From NCBI GenBank assembly GCA_001683825.1, contig LXTR01000089.1:92021-156020 (forward strand): 64,000 nt of DNA, given 5' to 3'. The translations under genes and the position numbers were made by a program. The stretch comes from Flavobacteriaceae bacterium CP2B. GTDB taxonomy: Bacteria > Bacteroidota > Bacteroidia > Flavobacteriales > Flavobacteriaceae. Shown one piece after another: positions 44,815 through 54,595 of this stretch (within the stretch, counting starts at the first letter, position 1; every line of letters begins with the position of its first letter). The notes beneath the pieces were generated by a model that did no database searches, was not told the DNA's origin, and saw only the letters and a program-made list of their open reading frames with translations.

Positions 44815-46059
44815 TTAATTGCTGATATTCCTCGAATTTGCGTTGCCTATGCCTATAATACTGTCGTACAGGTCTCCAAAATTCCGGTAATAAACCAGGA
44901 TGAGGTAGTTGTTTTCGGTAAAATGAAAGTTGCCCGATACGCTATTCAGGTCTTCGGACCCGTTGCTTTTTCGCTGCACGTATTTGTAATTGTAAAAACC
45001 TTGCTTTAGCCGTAACACCAACTCCATATTGCCGTTTTCCGCATTGTAGGACATGCGGTTGGATGCTTCCAGGGTGTAGTTGTTGAACTTCCCGAACACA
45101 TAGACATCATCCGTGTCCAGTCGCGGGGTATACGGCAGGCTAAAATGCACATCGCTGTACTCCGCTTCCCGGGAGTCGTTGTCGCCCTGCAGGGTCCGGA
45201 TGACAAAATCGCCATTGATGTCTGGGAAATAGGTGTAGGGCAAATCATACCGGTACCGGTCGGTAAAAAGGTAATGGTGGTATACCTCCCTGAATTCGAT
45301 GCTCGATATGGCGGCACTGGGCGCCCGCAGGTCTTTGGTGTCGAAGTTCAGGTATTCGTTCCCGCCCGGGAAACTGGTTTCCTGGTCGTATTTGTAGACC
45401 AGTTCGCTGCCCAGGGTAAACTGTGGTGCTATGTCGTAAATCGCGGTAGGCCAGTAGTAATTCTGCAAGATGGCTACTTTGACCTCCTGTTTTGGATTGA
45501 CAAGCTGTACATCCGACGTATTGATCGTGAACTGTACCACCTGGCGTTCATTCAAAAAGGCAAAATCCCTGGAACGCTTTACGGTGGCTCCAACCTGTAC
45601 CTGGTTCTGGTAGACGACAAAACGCCTGGAGAACTGAAGTTCGTTGTAGGCATTGTATACTTCCAGGAGGTAATTCCCGCTGACCCTTAGCCGCAGGTTG
45701 TCATTGGGAATGGTCAGGCGGTAATTGGAATAGGGTTGTAGGGTGTTGTAGCTGTTTTCATAATCGATGATGCGTTGGTTGTCGACCCCGCTGAGGTATT
45801 GCGACTTCAGTAAGGTGGAGGGGGTCCAGTCATAGTCGCAGTGGACCACCTTGTAGTAATAATCCTGCTCACTGGCCAGTAGGTCGTCAAATTCCAGGTA
45901 GATGGGTTCCCCCAGCTGGACGATGGGGAACTGATCTTCTGTGGGGCCTTTAAAAATAACCGTCCGAATATTCGGGGGTGGTGAGATTTCTTCCTGTACC
46001 TGGGCCATCAGTGGGAGCGAGCACAGAAAAAAGCACAATTGTTTAAGATTCAGCGGCAT
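44815..46059 (-). CDS. Type IX secretion system plug protein (DUF5103)
   Basis: A 414-residue exported protein with a signal peptide (LCFFLCSLPLMAQ). The beta-rich DUF5103 core includes GEPIYLEFDDLLASEQDYYY, VHCDYDWTPSTL, SQYLSGVDNQRIIDYENSYN and TDDVYVFGKFNNY. The family corresponds to the Plug protein that seals the extracellular side of the SprA translocon when no substrate is engaged. A TACCTTTG box lies 19 bases upstream of its ATG, and nqrA is divergent. Confidence 0.9.
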   Translation of the reverse strand: MPLNLKQLCFFLCSLPLMAQVQEEISPPPNIRTVIFKGPTEDQFPIVQLGEPIYLEFDDLLASEQDYYYKVVHCDYDWTPSTLLKSQYLSGVDNQRIIDYENSYNTLQPYSNYRLTIPNDNLRLRVSGNYLLEVYNAYNELQFSRRFVVYQNQVQVGATVKRSRDFAFLNERQVVQFTINTSDVQLVNPKQEVKVAILQNYYWPTAIYDIAPQFTLGSELVYKYDQETSFPGGNEYLNFDTKDLRAPSAAISSIEFREVYHHYLFTDRYRYDLPYTYFPDINGDFVIRTLQGDNDSREAEYSDVHFSLPYTPRLDTDDVYVFGKFNNYTLEASNRMSYNAENGNMELVLRLKQGFYNYKYVQRKSNGSEDLNSVSGNFHFTENNYLILVYYRNFGDLYDSIIGIGNANSRNISN

Positions 46060-46078
46060 TAATGGGCAGATTTACAGG

Positions 46079-46086
46079 CAAAGGTA
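46079..46086 (-). promoter_or_regulatory. -7 promoter box for the plug protein gene
   Basis: Minus-strand TACCTTTG, 19 bases before the ATG at 46059. Confidence 0.5.
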
Positions 46087-46169
46087 AACAAAAAGCATGC
46101 CCTGCCATTTCATACCGGATGAAAGCCCAATTTTATAGATAATAATTATGAAAACTTTCTTTTAAGTAC

Positions 46170-46177
46170 TATTTTTG
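46170..46177 (+). promoter_or_regulatory. -7 promoter box for the nqr operon
   Basis: TATTTTTG, 33 bases before the nqrA ATG. It is the only clear box ahead of the six nqr genes. Confidence 0.5.
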
Positions 46178-46210
46178 GGGCTTGAAAAGTTAACCTAAGG
46201 TTCCCACTAT

Positions 46211-47563
46211 ATGTCTAAAGACATTCGAATTAAAAAAGGCCTGAATATTAACCTTGTAGGTGCCGCAGAACGATCGACTTCCAAAGCAGTTTTAAGTAAT
46301 GTTTATGCCATAAACCTTCTGGACTTTCACGGGATGACCCCCAAAATGCTGGTGAAAGAAGGCGCTGAAGTCAAAGCGGGAGAACCGCTTTTTTACAGCA
46401 AGGATCATGAGGAAATATTATTTGTCTCCCCTGCAAGCGGCGAACTTGTAGAGATCGAACGCGGGGCCAGGCGCAAGATCCTCAGCCTGAAAATCCTGGC
46501 CGACAAATCACAGCAGCAAATAAAACATAAACCGCTGGTCCCGGAAGAAGCCTCGGCAGAGGCCATAAGGGCCTACCTGCTGCAATCGGGTTGCTGGCCC
46601 TTTATCAAACAAAGGCCCTATGACCTGATCGCCGATCCAAAATCCACACCCAAAGCCATCTTTATATCGGGCTATGCTACCGCACCCCTGGAGGCCGACC
46701 CGGATTACGTATTGACAGGGAAGGAAGCAGAATTGCAGGCCGCGGTAACCGCACTTGGAAAATTAACGCCCGGCACCGTTCACGTTTCCGTGGGAAAGGA
46801 AGGCAATTCGCCCCTGGAAGGGCTTAAGGGGATTACCCTGCACAAAGTAAGCGGGCCCCATCCGGCCGGCCTGGTAGGTACCCAGATCAATAAAATAGAC
46901 CCCATAAACAAAGGAGAGGTGGTGTGGACCATCAACCCCCAGGACCTTGTAATCATCGGTGAGGCACTGTTGACAGGCGTGTTCAACCCTGAAAGGACCA
47001 TTGCTCTGACCGGTTCCTGTGTAAAATCGCCCAGGTATTATACCACCAGGATTGGTGCGGAGGTGGCAACCTTCCTCTATGCCAGCGGTGTGAACAACGA
47101 TAACTTCAGGGTGATTAACGGGACGGTCCTCACAGGGAAAAAGACGAGGCCCGACGGGCACCTCGGTTTTTACAACACCACTGTAAGCGTTATCCCGGAA
47201 GGGGACGATTACGAATTCTTTGGGTGGAACAAGCCGGTATTCGATAAAATTTCCAATACCAGGGCGCTTACCTTTTCCTGGCTGCAACCCAAAAAGAAAT
47301 ACGACCTTACCACCAACACCAACGGAGAACACCGTGCCTTTGTGGTTACCGGCCAGTATGAAGAAGTTTTCCCGATGGATATCTATCCGCTGCAACTGTT
47401 AAAGGCGTGTATGGTCCAGGACCTGGACGAAATGGAGCAGTTGGGCTTGTACGAAGTGATCCCGGAAGATTTCTCACTTACCGAATTTATCTGTATTTCC
47501 AAACAGCCACATCAAAAGATCATCAGGGAAGGACTCGATTTACTTTATAAAGAAATAGGATAA
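46211..47563 (+). CDS. nqrA: Na+-translocating NADH-quinone reductase subunit A
   Basis: A 450-residue peripheral subunit of the Na+-NQR, which oxidises NADH, reduces quinone and pumps Na+. MSKDIRIKKGLNINLVGAAE begins the protein, and the quinone-binding region shows family sequence such as GPHPAGLVGTQINKIDPINK and RTIALTGSCVKSPRYYTTRIG. First gene of a six-gene operon; nqrB starts 5 bases after its stop. A TATTTTTG box lies upstream. Confidence 0.98.
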   Translation: MSKDIRIKKGLNINLVGAAERSTSKAVLSNVYAINLLDFHGMTPKMLVKEGAEVKAGEPLFYSKDHEEILFVSPASGELVEIERGARRKILSLKILADKSQQQIKHKPLVPEEASAEAIRAYLLQSGCWPFIKQRPYDLIADPKSTPKAIFISGYATAPLEADPDYVLTGKEAELQAAVTALGKLTPGTVHVSVGKEGNSPLEGLKGITLHKVSGPHPAGLVGTQINKIDPINKGEVVWTINPQDLVIIGEALLTGVFNPERTIALTGSCVKSPRYYTTRIGAEVATFLYASGVNNDNFRVINGTVLTGKKTRPDGHLGFYNTTVSVIPEGDDYEFFGWNKPVFDKISNTRALTFSWLQPKKKYDLTTNTNGEHRAFVVTGQYEEVFPMDIYPLQLLKACMVQDLDEMEQLGLYEVIPEDFSLTEFICISKQPHQKIIREGLDLLYKEIG

Positions 47564-47568
47564 GACCG

Positions 47569-48852
47569 ATGAGAGACAAAAGACTGACGTTTAAGAAACG
47601 ATTGCATATCCTGAAGCACCATTACAGGGGCAAGAAACTCGCGCCTGCTTTCAACGCGTTCCACACCTTTTTGTTTAGCCCGAACGAAACGACCCATTCC
47701 GGGGCGCACGTGCGGGCAGTGGACGACTTGAAGCGTACCATGAATACGGTAATCATGGCGTTGATCCCCGTACTCCTTTTCTCTATGTTTAACGCGGGCT
47801 ACCAGCATTACGCCGCCATCGATGCGGCCAGCGGAACGCCCAGGGAACTCTCTGTCTGGGGTAATTTCCTGACCTGGGAGAATTTCTGGATCGGGATCAC
47901 CGAGGTACTACCCCTGGTAATTGTCTCCTACGGGGTAGGGCTGCTGATCGAGTTTATTTTTGCGGTGATCAAAGGGCACGAGGTGGAAGAGGGTTACCTG
48001 GTGACAGGGATGCTTGTCCCGCTCATTGTCCCTATTGATACCCCCCTCTGGATGCTGGCGGTGGCCGTTGCCTTTGGCGTGGTTATCGGAAAAGAAGTGT
48101 TTGGCGGGACCGGGATGAATATCCTGAACCCCGCACTCACCATACGCGCCTTCCTTTTCTTTGCCTATCCCACCTGGATGAGTGGTGATAAGGTATGGGT
48201 GCATCAGGCCGTGGAAAGGGCTGGGACCCCCGATGCCATTTCAGGGGAAACCATCCTTGGATACCTGGCACAGAACAGGGCAGACGAATATGCCTACAGT
48301 ATATCCGATATGTTTTTCGGCTTCATACCCGGTTCAGTAGGGGAAACCTCTACCTTCCTTATCTTACTGGGTGGGTTGTTCCTGATTTTCTCCAAGATCG
48401 CCAGCTGGCGCATCATGCTCAGTGCCGTGATCGGAGCTTTGGTGATGGGCCTTATTTTCAACGGGGCGGTGGATGCCGGATGGATTACGGAATCAAGTAA
48501 TTTTTACGGGTTGATGAGCTTCGAGTTCTGGAAGCACCTGATCGTTGGGGGTCTGGCCTTTGGAATCGTCTATATGGCCACTGATCCGGTGACCGGGGCA
48601 CAAACCAATAGGGGAAAATGGTTCTACGGTTTCTTTATTGGGTTTATTTCTGTGATGATCCGGGTTTTTAACCCCGCTTATCCCGAAGGCGTGTTCCTGG
48701 CCATCCTGTTGATGAACGTGTTTGCGCCCACCATCGACCATTACGTGGTACGGGGTAACATCCGCAGGCGAATGAAACGATTGAAAACGGCGACCATCCA
48801 TCCGAAAACCACAGATGAACAAGCTGGAAAACTAAAAGTTGAAACCGTATAA
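47569..48852 (+). CDS. nqrB: Na+-NQR subunit B
   Basis: A 427-residue membrane subunit that carries covalent FMN and riboflavin and forms part of the Na+ channel. About ten membrane segments. The flavinylation motif is DAISGETILG with Thr228 as FMN acceptor, recognised by ApbE. GTGMNILNPALTIRAFLFF and DPVTGAQTNRGKW are typical. The N-terminal basic region and length match the family. nqrC begins 2 bases downstream. Confidence 0.98.
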   Translation: MRDKRLTFKKRLHILKHHYRGKKLAPAFNAFHTFLFSPNETTHSGAHVRAVDDLKRTMNTVIMALIPVLLFSMFNAGYQHYAAIDAASGTPRELSVWGNFLTWENFWIGITEVLPLVIVSYGVGLLIEFIFAVIKGHEVEEGYLVTGMLVPLIVPIDTPLWMLAVAVAFGVVIGKEVFGGTGMNILNPALTIRAFLFFAYPTWMSGDKVWVHQAVERAGTPDAISGETILGYLAQNRADEYAYSISDMFFGFIPGSVGETSTFLILLGGLFLIFSKIASWRIMLSAVIGALVMGLIFNGAVDAGWITESSNFYGLMSFEFWKHLIVGGLAFGIVYMATDPVTGAQTNRGKWFYGFFIGFISVMIRVFNPAYPEGVFLAILLMNVFAPTIDHYVVRGNIRRRMKRLKTATIHPKTTDEQAGKLKVETV

Positions 48853-48854
48853 TT

Positions 48855-49607
48855 ATGGCTATTAACAAGGAAAAAAACACCTATACGGTCATTTTTGCTG
48901 CCCTCATGGTGGTAGTGGTGGGAAGTGTCCTGGCCTATCTGGCCTCGGCCTTGCGGGAACGCATACGTGAAAATGAACGTTTTGAGAAACAACAGAATAT
49001 CCTCTACGCCATGGGCGTGAACCAAAACGATGGCCCCGGCGCGGTGAGCTTTATCCCTACGGACAGGGTGGAGGTAGAATTCGGGAACTACATCAAGGAA
49101 CAACTGGTAATCGAAGGTGACCAGATCACCCGGGACGATGAGGCCTACCTCATCGATATGAAAAAACAGCTGGATGTCCTTAAAAATGGTGGCACACCCA
49201 AACTTCCGGTTTTCATCGGGGAAAAGGATGGGAAAAAGTACCATATCGTCCCAATGTACGGGAAAGGCTTGTGGGATGCGATCTGGGGCTTTATAGCCCT
49301 GGATGATAAGATGGTGGTGCAGGGCGTTTATTTTGACCATAAGGGGGAAACCCCGGGACTGGGTGCTAACATCAAAGCCCGTTATTTTATGGATGATTTT
49401 ACCGGGGAGACCATTATGGATGGAACGGAATACGCCGGGATCAGTGTGGCAAAAGGAAACAACGACCCCGTCAACGAAAATAAAGAGGACAACGAGGTGG
49501 ATGCCCTTGCCGGTGCCACGATTACCGGGAATGGCGTTAGTGCCATGATCAAGAAAACCGTCACCCTCTATAAAGGATATTTGGAAACATTACGAAATAA
49601 AGGATAA
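48855..49607 (+). CDS. nqrC: Na+-NQR subunit C
   Basis: A 250-residue subunit with one N-terminal membrane anchor (FAALMVVVVGSVLAYLAS) and a periplasmic FMN-binding domain. The FMN acceptor is Thr222 in DALAGATITGNGV, the ApbE target motif. GKGLWDAIWGFIALD and GETPGLGANI are family signatures. It relays electrons between the 2Fe-2S centres and NqrB. nqrD follows after 1 base. Confidence 0.98.
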   Translation: MAINKEKNTYTVIFAALMVVVVGSVLAYLASALRERIRENERFEKQQNILYAMGVNQNDGPGAVSFIPTDRVEVEFGNYIKEQLVIEGDQITRDDEAYLIDMKKQLDVLKNGGTPKLPVFIGEKDGKKYHIVPMYGKGLWDAIWGFIALDDKMVVQGVYFDHKGETPGLGANIKARYFMDDFTGETIMDGTEYAGISVAKGNNDPVNENKEDNEVDALAGATITGNGVSAMIKKTVTLYKGYLETLRNKG

Positions 49608-49608
49608 T

Positions 49609-50256
49609 ATGGCCCTACTTTCAAAAAAAGACAGCAACCTCATCCTGGACCCCCTTGCAGACAATAACCCCATTACCATCCAGGTCCTTGGGATATGTTC
49701 GGCCCTGGCGATAACGGCAGAACTGAACGCCTCGATTGTGATGGCCCTTTCGGTGATATTTGTACTGGGACTTGGAAACGTGGTAATCTCGCTGATGCGG
49801 AACATCATCCCTTCCAAGATCAGGATCATCGTACAGCTGGTCGTGGTCGCCACCCTGGTAATCATTGTGGACCAGGTGCTTAAGGCATTTGCCTATGAAT
49901 TGAGCAAAACCCTGGCGGTATTTGTCGGTTTGATTATCACCAACTGTATCATCATGGGGAGGTTTGAAGCCTTTGCCCTGGGCAATGGCCCCTGGCGTTC
50001 CTTCCTGGACGGAATTGGCAACGCCGCAGGGTATGGACTTATCCTGATCATCGTGGGATTTTTCAGGGAACTCCTGGGTTCCGGAACCCTGCTTGGATTT
50101 CCTGTACTCGGCGATCCCATTGCCAAGACAGGCCTGTACGCCATCGGCTACGAAAACAATGGTTTTATGCTGTTATCACCCATGGCCCTCATTGTCGTGG
50201 GCATCATCATATGGGTCCAGAGGACCAGGAATCCCGCACTTGTTGAGGAAAATTAA
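49609..50256 (+). CDS. nqrD: Na+-NQR subunit D
   Basis: A 215-residue integral membrane subunit, homologous to RnfE. Six hydrophobic segments. The conserved half-motif LGICSALAITAELN contains the Cys that, with the Cys of NqrE, holds the intramembrane iron centre, and NCIIMGRFEAFALGNGPWRS is the inverted-repeat partner region. LLGSGTLLGFPVL is typical. nqrE starts 24 bases downstream. Confidence 0.97.
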   Translation: MALLSKKDSNLILDPLADNNPITIQVLGICSALAITAELNASIVMALSVIFVLGLGNVVISLMRNIIPSKIRIIVQLVVVATLVIIVDQVLKAFAYELSKTLAVFVGLIITNCIIMGRFEAFALGNGPWRSFLDGIGNAAGYGLILIIVGFFRELLGSGTLLGFPVLGDPIAKTGLYAIGYENNGFMLLSPMALIVVGIIIWVQRTRNPALVEEN

Positions 50257-50280
50257 AGGAAGAAGAAATAAAGGAACGAT

Positions 50281-51021
50281 ATGTTAGAGCATGTAGAATT
50301 ATTTTTTAAGTCCATATTCATAGATAATATGGTGTTTGCCACCTTCCTGGGAATGTGTTCGTACCTGGCCGTTTCCAAAAAGGTGACCACCGCGGTGGGC
50401 CTGGGGGCAGCTGTGATTTTCGTGTTGGCGGTTACGGTTCCGCTGAACTGGCTGCTAGACCAGTACCTGCTACAGGAGGGGGCCCTTTCCTGGCTGGGGC
50501 CGGAATATGCCGATTACAACCTGAGTTTCCTGTCTTTCATCTTATTTATTGCCACCATTGCCACCATGGTACAGCTGGTAGAGATTGTCGTGGAGAAATT
50601 TTCGCCTGCCCTCTATAACTCCCTCGGTATCTTCCTGCCGTTGATCGCGGTAAACTGTGCCATCCTGGGGGGCTCCCTGTTTATGCAGGCCAGGGAGATT
50701 CCTTCCCTTGGGCTGGCGTTCAACTACGGGTTGAGTTCCGGCATCGGATGGTTCCTGGCTATTCTTGCGATTGCCGCCATACGCGAGAAGATTCGGTATT
50801 CCAACGTACCACCGCCACTTAGGGGATTGGGCATCACCTTTATCATTACGGGCTTGATGGCTATCGGCTTTATGAGTTTCGGTGGGATGCTTACCGGAGG
50901 GGACGAAGCAGTGGTTGCCGAAGAACAGAATATGGCAACGAAACAAGAAGATACAACGAAAGAGAACAAAGAGGAGGCGGATAAGACATCCGTTTCCTAT
51001 CATCAAGCCATAAAAGAATAA
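50281..51021 (+). CDS. nqrE: Na+-NQR subunit E
   Basis: A 246-residue membrane subunit paralogous to NqrD (RnfA-like). [13 protein letters not shown] carries the Cys of the intramembrane iron site, and [17 protein letters not shown] is the second conserved half. A hydrophilic extension of about 45 residues follows the last membrane segment (rich in E, K and T), longer than in Vibrio but as seen in Bacteroidota. nqrF begins 2 bases after the stop. Confidence 0.97.
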   Translation: MLEHVELFFKSIFIDNMVFATFLGMCSYLAVSKKVTTAVGLGAAVIFVLAVTVPLNWLLDQYLLQEGALSWLGPEYADYNLSFLSFILFIATIATMVQLVEIVVEKFSPALYNSLGIFLPLIAVNCAILGGSLFMQAREIPSLGLAFNYGLSSGIGWFLAILAIAAIREKIRYSNVPPPLRGLGITFIITGLMAIGFMSFGGMLTGGDEAVVAEEQNMATKQEDTTKENKEEADKTSVSYHQAIKE

Positions 51022-51023
51022 GC

Positions 51024-52331
51024 ATGATATTAGCTACAAGTACCCTTGGGACGATTCTCATTACGGTTGTCGCCTTTATGATCCTTTTGCTGTTGCTGGT
51101 GACCCTGTTGCTGTTCACCAAGGAAAAACTGTCGCCTTCCGGTCCTGTTACGATTACGATCAACGGGGAAAAGAAACTGGAGGTAGCCTCGGGAAGTTCG
51201 CTGTTGTCTACCCTGGGGGACAAGAAAATATTCCTGCCCTCGGCTTGCGGTGGCGGGGGTACCTGCATCCAATGTGAATGCCATGTACTTTCGGGTGGAG
51301 GGGAAGCCCTCCCAACAGAAACCCCCCACTTTTCAAAACGGGAACTAAATGAGGGGGCCCGGCTAGCCTGCCAGGTAAAGGTCAAGCAGGACATGGAAAT
51401 CACCATCCCAGAAGAGGTTTTCGGAATCAAGAAATGGGAAGCCACGGTGGTCAGGAACTTCAATGTGGCCTCCTTTATCAAGGAATTTGTGGTGGAAATC
51501 CCCGAGGACATGAATTACAAGGCTGGAGGGTATATTCAGATTGAAATCCCCCCCTGTGAGATCAAGTATCAGGATATTGATATTACAGCCCACCCCGAAG
51601 AACATGAAACGCCCGACAAATTCCAGGCAGAATGGGATAAATTTAACCTTTGGCCGCTGGTCATGAAAAATGGGGAAGTGGTGGAGCGCGCCTATTCCAT
51701 GGCTTCTTACCCCGCCGAAGGACGGGAAATCATGCTGAACGTCCGGATTGCCACACCCCCCTGGGACCGTTCCAAAAACGGTTGGATGGAGGTAAACCCT
51801 GGAGTGGCCTCCTCCTATATATTTGCACAGAAACCGGGTGACAAGGTGACCATTTCGGGACCTTACGGTGAATTCTTTATCAATGAGTCGGACTCTGAAA
51901 TGCTTTATGTCGGGGGAGGTGCCGGAATGGCCCCGATGCGTTCGCATCTATACCACCTCTTCAGGACCCTCAAAACCAACAGGAAGGTAACGTATTGGTA
52001 CGGAGGGCGGTCCAAGAGGGAATTGTTCTATATCGACCACTTTAAGCAACTGGAGAAGGAGTTCCCGAACTTCAAATTTTATATGGCCCTTTCTGAACCC
52101 CTGCCTGAAGATAACTGGAAGGTGAAGGAAAGCCTGGACGCCCCGGGGGATGGATTTGTAGGGTTCATACACAACTGTGTGATCGATAATTACCTGAATC
52201 ACCATGAATCGCCTGAGGATATTGAACTCTATTTCTGCGGCCCACCTTTGATGAACAAGGCAGTGCAGAAAATGGGGGAGGATTTTGGGATCCCTGATGA
52301 GCATATCCGATTCGACGATTTTGGCGGATAG
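51024..52331 (+). CDS. nqrF: Na+-NQR subunit F
   Basis: A 435-residue NADH-oxidising subunit. One N-terminal membrane segment (about 8-30), then a plant-type 2Fe-2S domain with Cys75, Cys81, Cys84 and Cys116, then FAD- and NAD-binding modules with [21 protein letters not shown] and [11 protein letters not shown]. It takes electrons from NADH into the complex. Last gene of the nqrABCDEF set; a hairpin terminator follows. Confidence 0.98.
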   Translation: MILATSTLGTILITVVAFMILLLLLVTLLLFTKEKLSPSGPVTITINGEKKLEVASGSSLLSTLGDKKIFLPSACGGGGTCIQCECHVLSGGGEALPTETPHFSKRELNEGARLACQVKVKQDMEITIPEEVFGIKKWEATVVRNFNVASFIKEFVVEIPEDMNYKAGGYIQIEIPPCEIKYQDIDITAHPEEHETPDKFQAEWDKFNLWPLVMKNGEVVERAYSMASYPAEGREIMLNVRIATPPWDRSKNGWMEVNPGVASSYIFAQKPGDKVTISGPYGEFFINESDSEMLYVGGGAGMAPMRSHLYHLFRTLKTNRKVTYWYGGRSKRELFYIDHFKQLEKEFPNFKFYMALSEPLPEDNWKVKESLDAPGDGFVGFIHNCVIDNYLNHHESPEDIELYFCGPPLMNKAVQKMGEDFGIPDEHIRFDDFGG

Positions 52332-52337
52332 CGCCCG

Positions 52338-52367
52338 CACACTGATGCCCCAGGGCCAAGCAGTGTG
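52338..52367. promoter_or_regulatory. 7-bp inverted repeat after nqrF
   Basis: CACACTG and CAGTGTG are separated by 16 bases, just beyond the nqrF stop and before the terminator. It may protect the 3' end or be accidental. Confidence 0.3.
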
Positions 52368-52381
52368 GTTTCCATAAAACT

Positions 52382-52412
52382 AAAACCGATATTGGCATAA
52401 TATCGGTTTTTT
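52382..52412 (+). terminator. Intrinsic terminator between nqrF and the small protein/apbE genes
   Basis: AAAACCGATATT and AATATCGGTTTT form a 12-bp stem with a 5-base loop and a T-run. No promoter box is visible after it, so apbE probably depends on read-through. Confidence 0.88.
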
Positions 52413-52427
52413 ATTAAGAGGCAAGCG

Positions 52428-52784
52428 ATGCAACCCTTAACAGCGCAGGAATTACATAATCTGGCAATGAACATCGTAGGCAGACAGCTGGAGGAGGAGG
52501 GGTATGAATTCATGGGAATCAATAGCAAGCCCAAAAGGAACCCCCAATTTGTGTGCCTTAAGGAGAAACAGCTCCACTTTATAGTTGTGCGTAGTGTGTC
52601 CTATCCCGAAGACCCAAGGGATTATGATGAACAACTTATGCAAAAGGTCAAAGAACACGCCTTGAAATTTGAAGCCAAAACCTGGTATGCCGGTGTCGGG
52701 CTCTCGAATGCCGAAGACAGGTTCCTGCCTGTTTACCTGAACGAAAAATACCTGATAGAATATGCGGGACTTATTGCGATTTAA
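52428..52784 (+). CDS. Small conserved protein between nqrF and apbE
   Basis: A 118-residue soluble protein without signal or membrane segment. MQPLTAQELHNLAMNIVGRQ at the start, PQFVCLKEKQLHFIVVRSVS in the middle, and a closing stretch AGLSNAEDRFLPVYLNEKY-like pattern. Homologues in this position are, as far as I recall, often auto-labelled NQR subunit F, but it lacks all cluster and flavin motifs of NqrF, so that name looks wrong. Its length and fold pattern (alpha-beta-beta-beta) suggest a small binding or assembly protein. Its 3' end overlaps apbE by 23 bases. An assembly or FMN-loading role is an inference from position. Confidence 0.8.
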   Translation: MQPLTAQELHNLAMNIVGRQLEEEGYEFMGINSKPKRNPQFVCLKEKQLHFIVVRSVSYPEDPRDYDEQLMQKVKEHALKFEAKTWYAGVGLSNAEDRFLPVYLNEKYLIEYAGLIAI

Positions 52785-53787
52785 TGTGAACACCCTCAGG
52801 GTTTTGGTGCTGTTGCCATTTCTGCTGGGTTCGTGCTCCAAAGGGGTCGTTAGGAATTTCAAGTCAGGGGAGGCCCTGGGGACCACCTACAATATTACCT
52901 ACCTCACCAAGGGTCCGTTAGATGTACAGCGGGAGATCGACTCCGTTTTTGCCGCCATCAATAAATCCATGTCGACCTATATCCCGGATTCCGATATTTC
53001 CCGAATCAACAGGGGCGATAGTACGGTAGTCATTGATACCATGTTCCGGGAAGTAATGGCCTTGTCTGCGCAAGTACACGCCAGGACTAAGGGTTATTTT
53101 GACCCAACGGTTGGGGTTTTGGTTAATGCCTGGGGGTTTGGCCCCGGGACGGCAATAATCCTTGATTCCGCCAAAGTAGACAGCCTGCGGCAATACGTGG
53201 GTTTTGACAAGGTCGAGATAAGCCCCCTGTTTACAATTCACATGCTGCAGAAAGGGGTGCAACTGGATTTTAACGCCATTGCCAAAGGCTATACGATAGA
53301 CCGCCTCGCCGCCATGCTGGATCAAAAAGGAGTAGACAACTACCTGGTGGAAGTTGGTGGGGAACTGGTGGGGAAAGGTGAAAACCTGCAAAAGGAAAAA
53401 CCCTGGGTCGTGGGGATAGACGATCCCCAGGTCGAAACAGGTCGGGCGCTCAAACTCAAAATACAACTTCGGGACAGGGCCCTTGCCTCCTCCGGGAATT
53501 ACCGAAAATTCAGGATCGATTCCATCACCGGCCGCAGGTATGTGCATACCATCGATCCCATTAGCGGGTTTACCAAAGATTCCAATGTCCTGGCAGCCAG
53601 CGTACTGGCCGGGAATTGCGCCGAAGCGGATGCCTATGCTACGGCCTTCATGGCTATGGACCTGGATGAATCCATCAAGTTGTTGGTAGAACAGAAAGAG
53701 CTTGAGGCCTATATCATTTACCTCGATGAACAAGGCAAAGCGGCAGAGTTTATGACCACGGGTTTCCGGGAACTGGTCGTCGAATGA
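52762..53787 (+). CDS. apbE: FAD:protein FMN transferase ApbE
   Basis: A 341-residue lipoprotein that transfers FMN from FAD to threonine in Dxx(S/T)GAT-type motifs, such as those seen here in NqrB and NqrC. Signal: TLRVLVLLPFLLGSC with lipobox Cys25. Core motifs: ALGTTYNITYL, FDPTVGVLVNAWGFG, LDFNAIAKGYTIDRLA, VEVGGELVGKG, SGNYRKFR and HTIDPISGF with Mg2+ ligands, and AEADAYATAFMAMD near the C-terminus. Overlaps the small upstream gene by 23 bp. It completes the nqr maturation set. Confidence 0.96.
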   Translation: MRDLLRFNVNTLRVLVLLPFLLGSCSKGVVRNFKSGEALGTTYNITYLTKGPLDVQREIDSVFAAINKSMSTYIPDSDISRINRGDSTVVIDTMFREVMALSAQVHARTKGYFDPTVGVLVNAWGFGPGTAIILDSAKVDSLRQYVGFDKVEISPLFTIHMLQKGVQLDFNAIAKGYTIDRLAAMLDQKGVDNYLVEVGGELVGKGENLQKEKPWVVGIDDPQVETGRALKLKIQLRDRALASSGNYRKFRIDSITGRRYVHTIDPISGFTKDSNVLAASVLAGNCAEADAYATAFMAMDLDESIKLLVEQKELEAYIIYLDEQGKAAEFMTTGFRELVVE

Positions 53788-54552
53788 TTATCGGGATACC
53801 AGGGGGATTATTTCCCCCGGCGCAAGCCTGAACCTGTCAATTTCTTCCGGCTCCAGGGCTGCCGTATAATCCACTTCCTCTACTGTAAAACCGATACTCC
53901 TGAGTTTATCAAAATAATCACGGCCATAGATCCGCACATGGTCGTATTGCCCGAAGATGCGGGCCCTTTCCTTTTTGTCCGTTATTGCATCGTCCTGGAA
54001 CGTCTGTTCGCGTTTCAGGTCCTGCGGTACCTGGAAGATCCCCCATCCCCCTTTTTTCAATACACGGTAGAGTTCCTCCATGGCTTTGGTGTCGTCTGGG
54101 ATATGTTCCAGTACATGGTTGCACAGGATGATATCAAAACTCTGGTCTTTAAACGGGAGGTTGCAGATATCCGCTTTTACGTCCGCAAGGGGCGAAAGCA
54201 GGTCGGTTGTGGTATACTCCAGGTTGCCTTGCTTCCTGAACCGCTTATAAAATGCCTGTTCGGGGGCAAAGTGCAGCACTTTGTGACGCGTTTTGAAAAA
54301 GTCGGTTTCACGCTTTAAGTACACCCACAGTAACCGGTGCCGCTCCAGCGAAAAGGTAGAGGGGGAGAGCACGTTTTCACGTGGTTTTTCGTACCCATAG
54401 GGCAGGAAGGTGCGAAAGGTTTTGCCGTCTATGGGGTCCTCATACCGCTTGCCTTTAAGGAATAATCCGAGTACCGGCCTTGCAAGGTAACTCAAGCGGA
54501 TCAGCAGCGGACGCGGGCAAAGCCGCAGGATGAACTGGAAGATTTTTTTCAT
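53788..54552 (-). CDS. Class I SAM-dependent methyltransferase
   Basis: A 254-residue methyltransferase of the Methyltransf_11 type. After a basic amphipathic N-terminus (IFQFILRLCPRPLLIRLS), the SAM-binding strand is non-canonical (VLHFAPEQAFYKRF instead of the glycine-rich motif). DICNLPFKDQSFDIILCNHV, LEHIPDDTKAMEELYRVLKK and GGWGIFQVP are motifs II-IV. This HFAPE form occurs in a Bacteroidota/cyanobacterial group of glycan or lipid methyltransferases, but the substrate is unknown. Third in the gpmI-map operon; its stop abuts the apbE stop. Confidence 0.85.
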   Translation of the reverse strand: MKKIFQFILRLCPRPLLIRLSYLARPVLGLFLKGKRYEDPIDGKTFRTFLPYGYEKPRENVLSPSTFSLERHRLLWVYLKRETDFFKTRHKVLHFAPEQAFYKRFRKQGNLEYTTTDLLSPLADVKADICNLPFKDQSFDIILCNHVLEHIPDDTKAMEELYRVLKKGGWGIFQVPQDLKREQTFQDDAITDKKERARIFGQYDHVRIYGRDYFDKLRSIGFTVEEVDYTAALEPEEIDRFRLAPGEIIPLVSR

Positions 54553-54595
54553 GTCAATTCAAAGCGTTCCGCAGCACAGGGTGTTGCGAAGCCCG

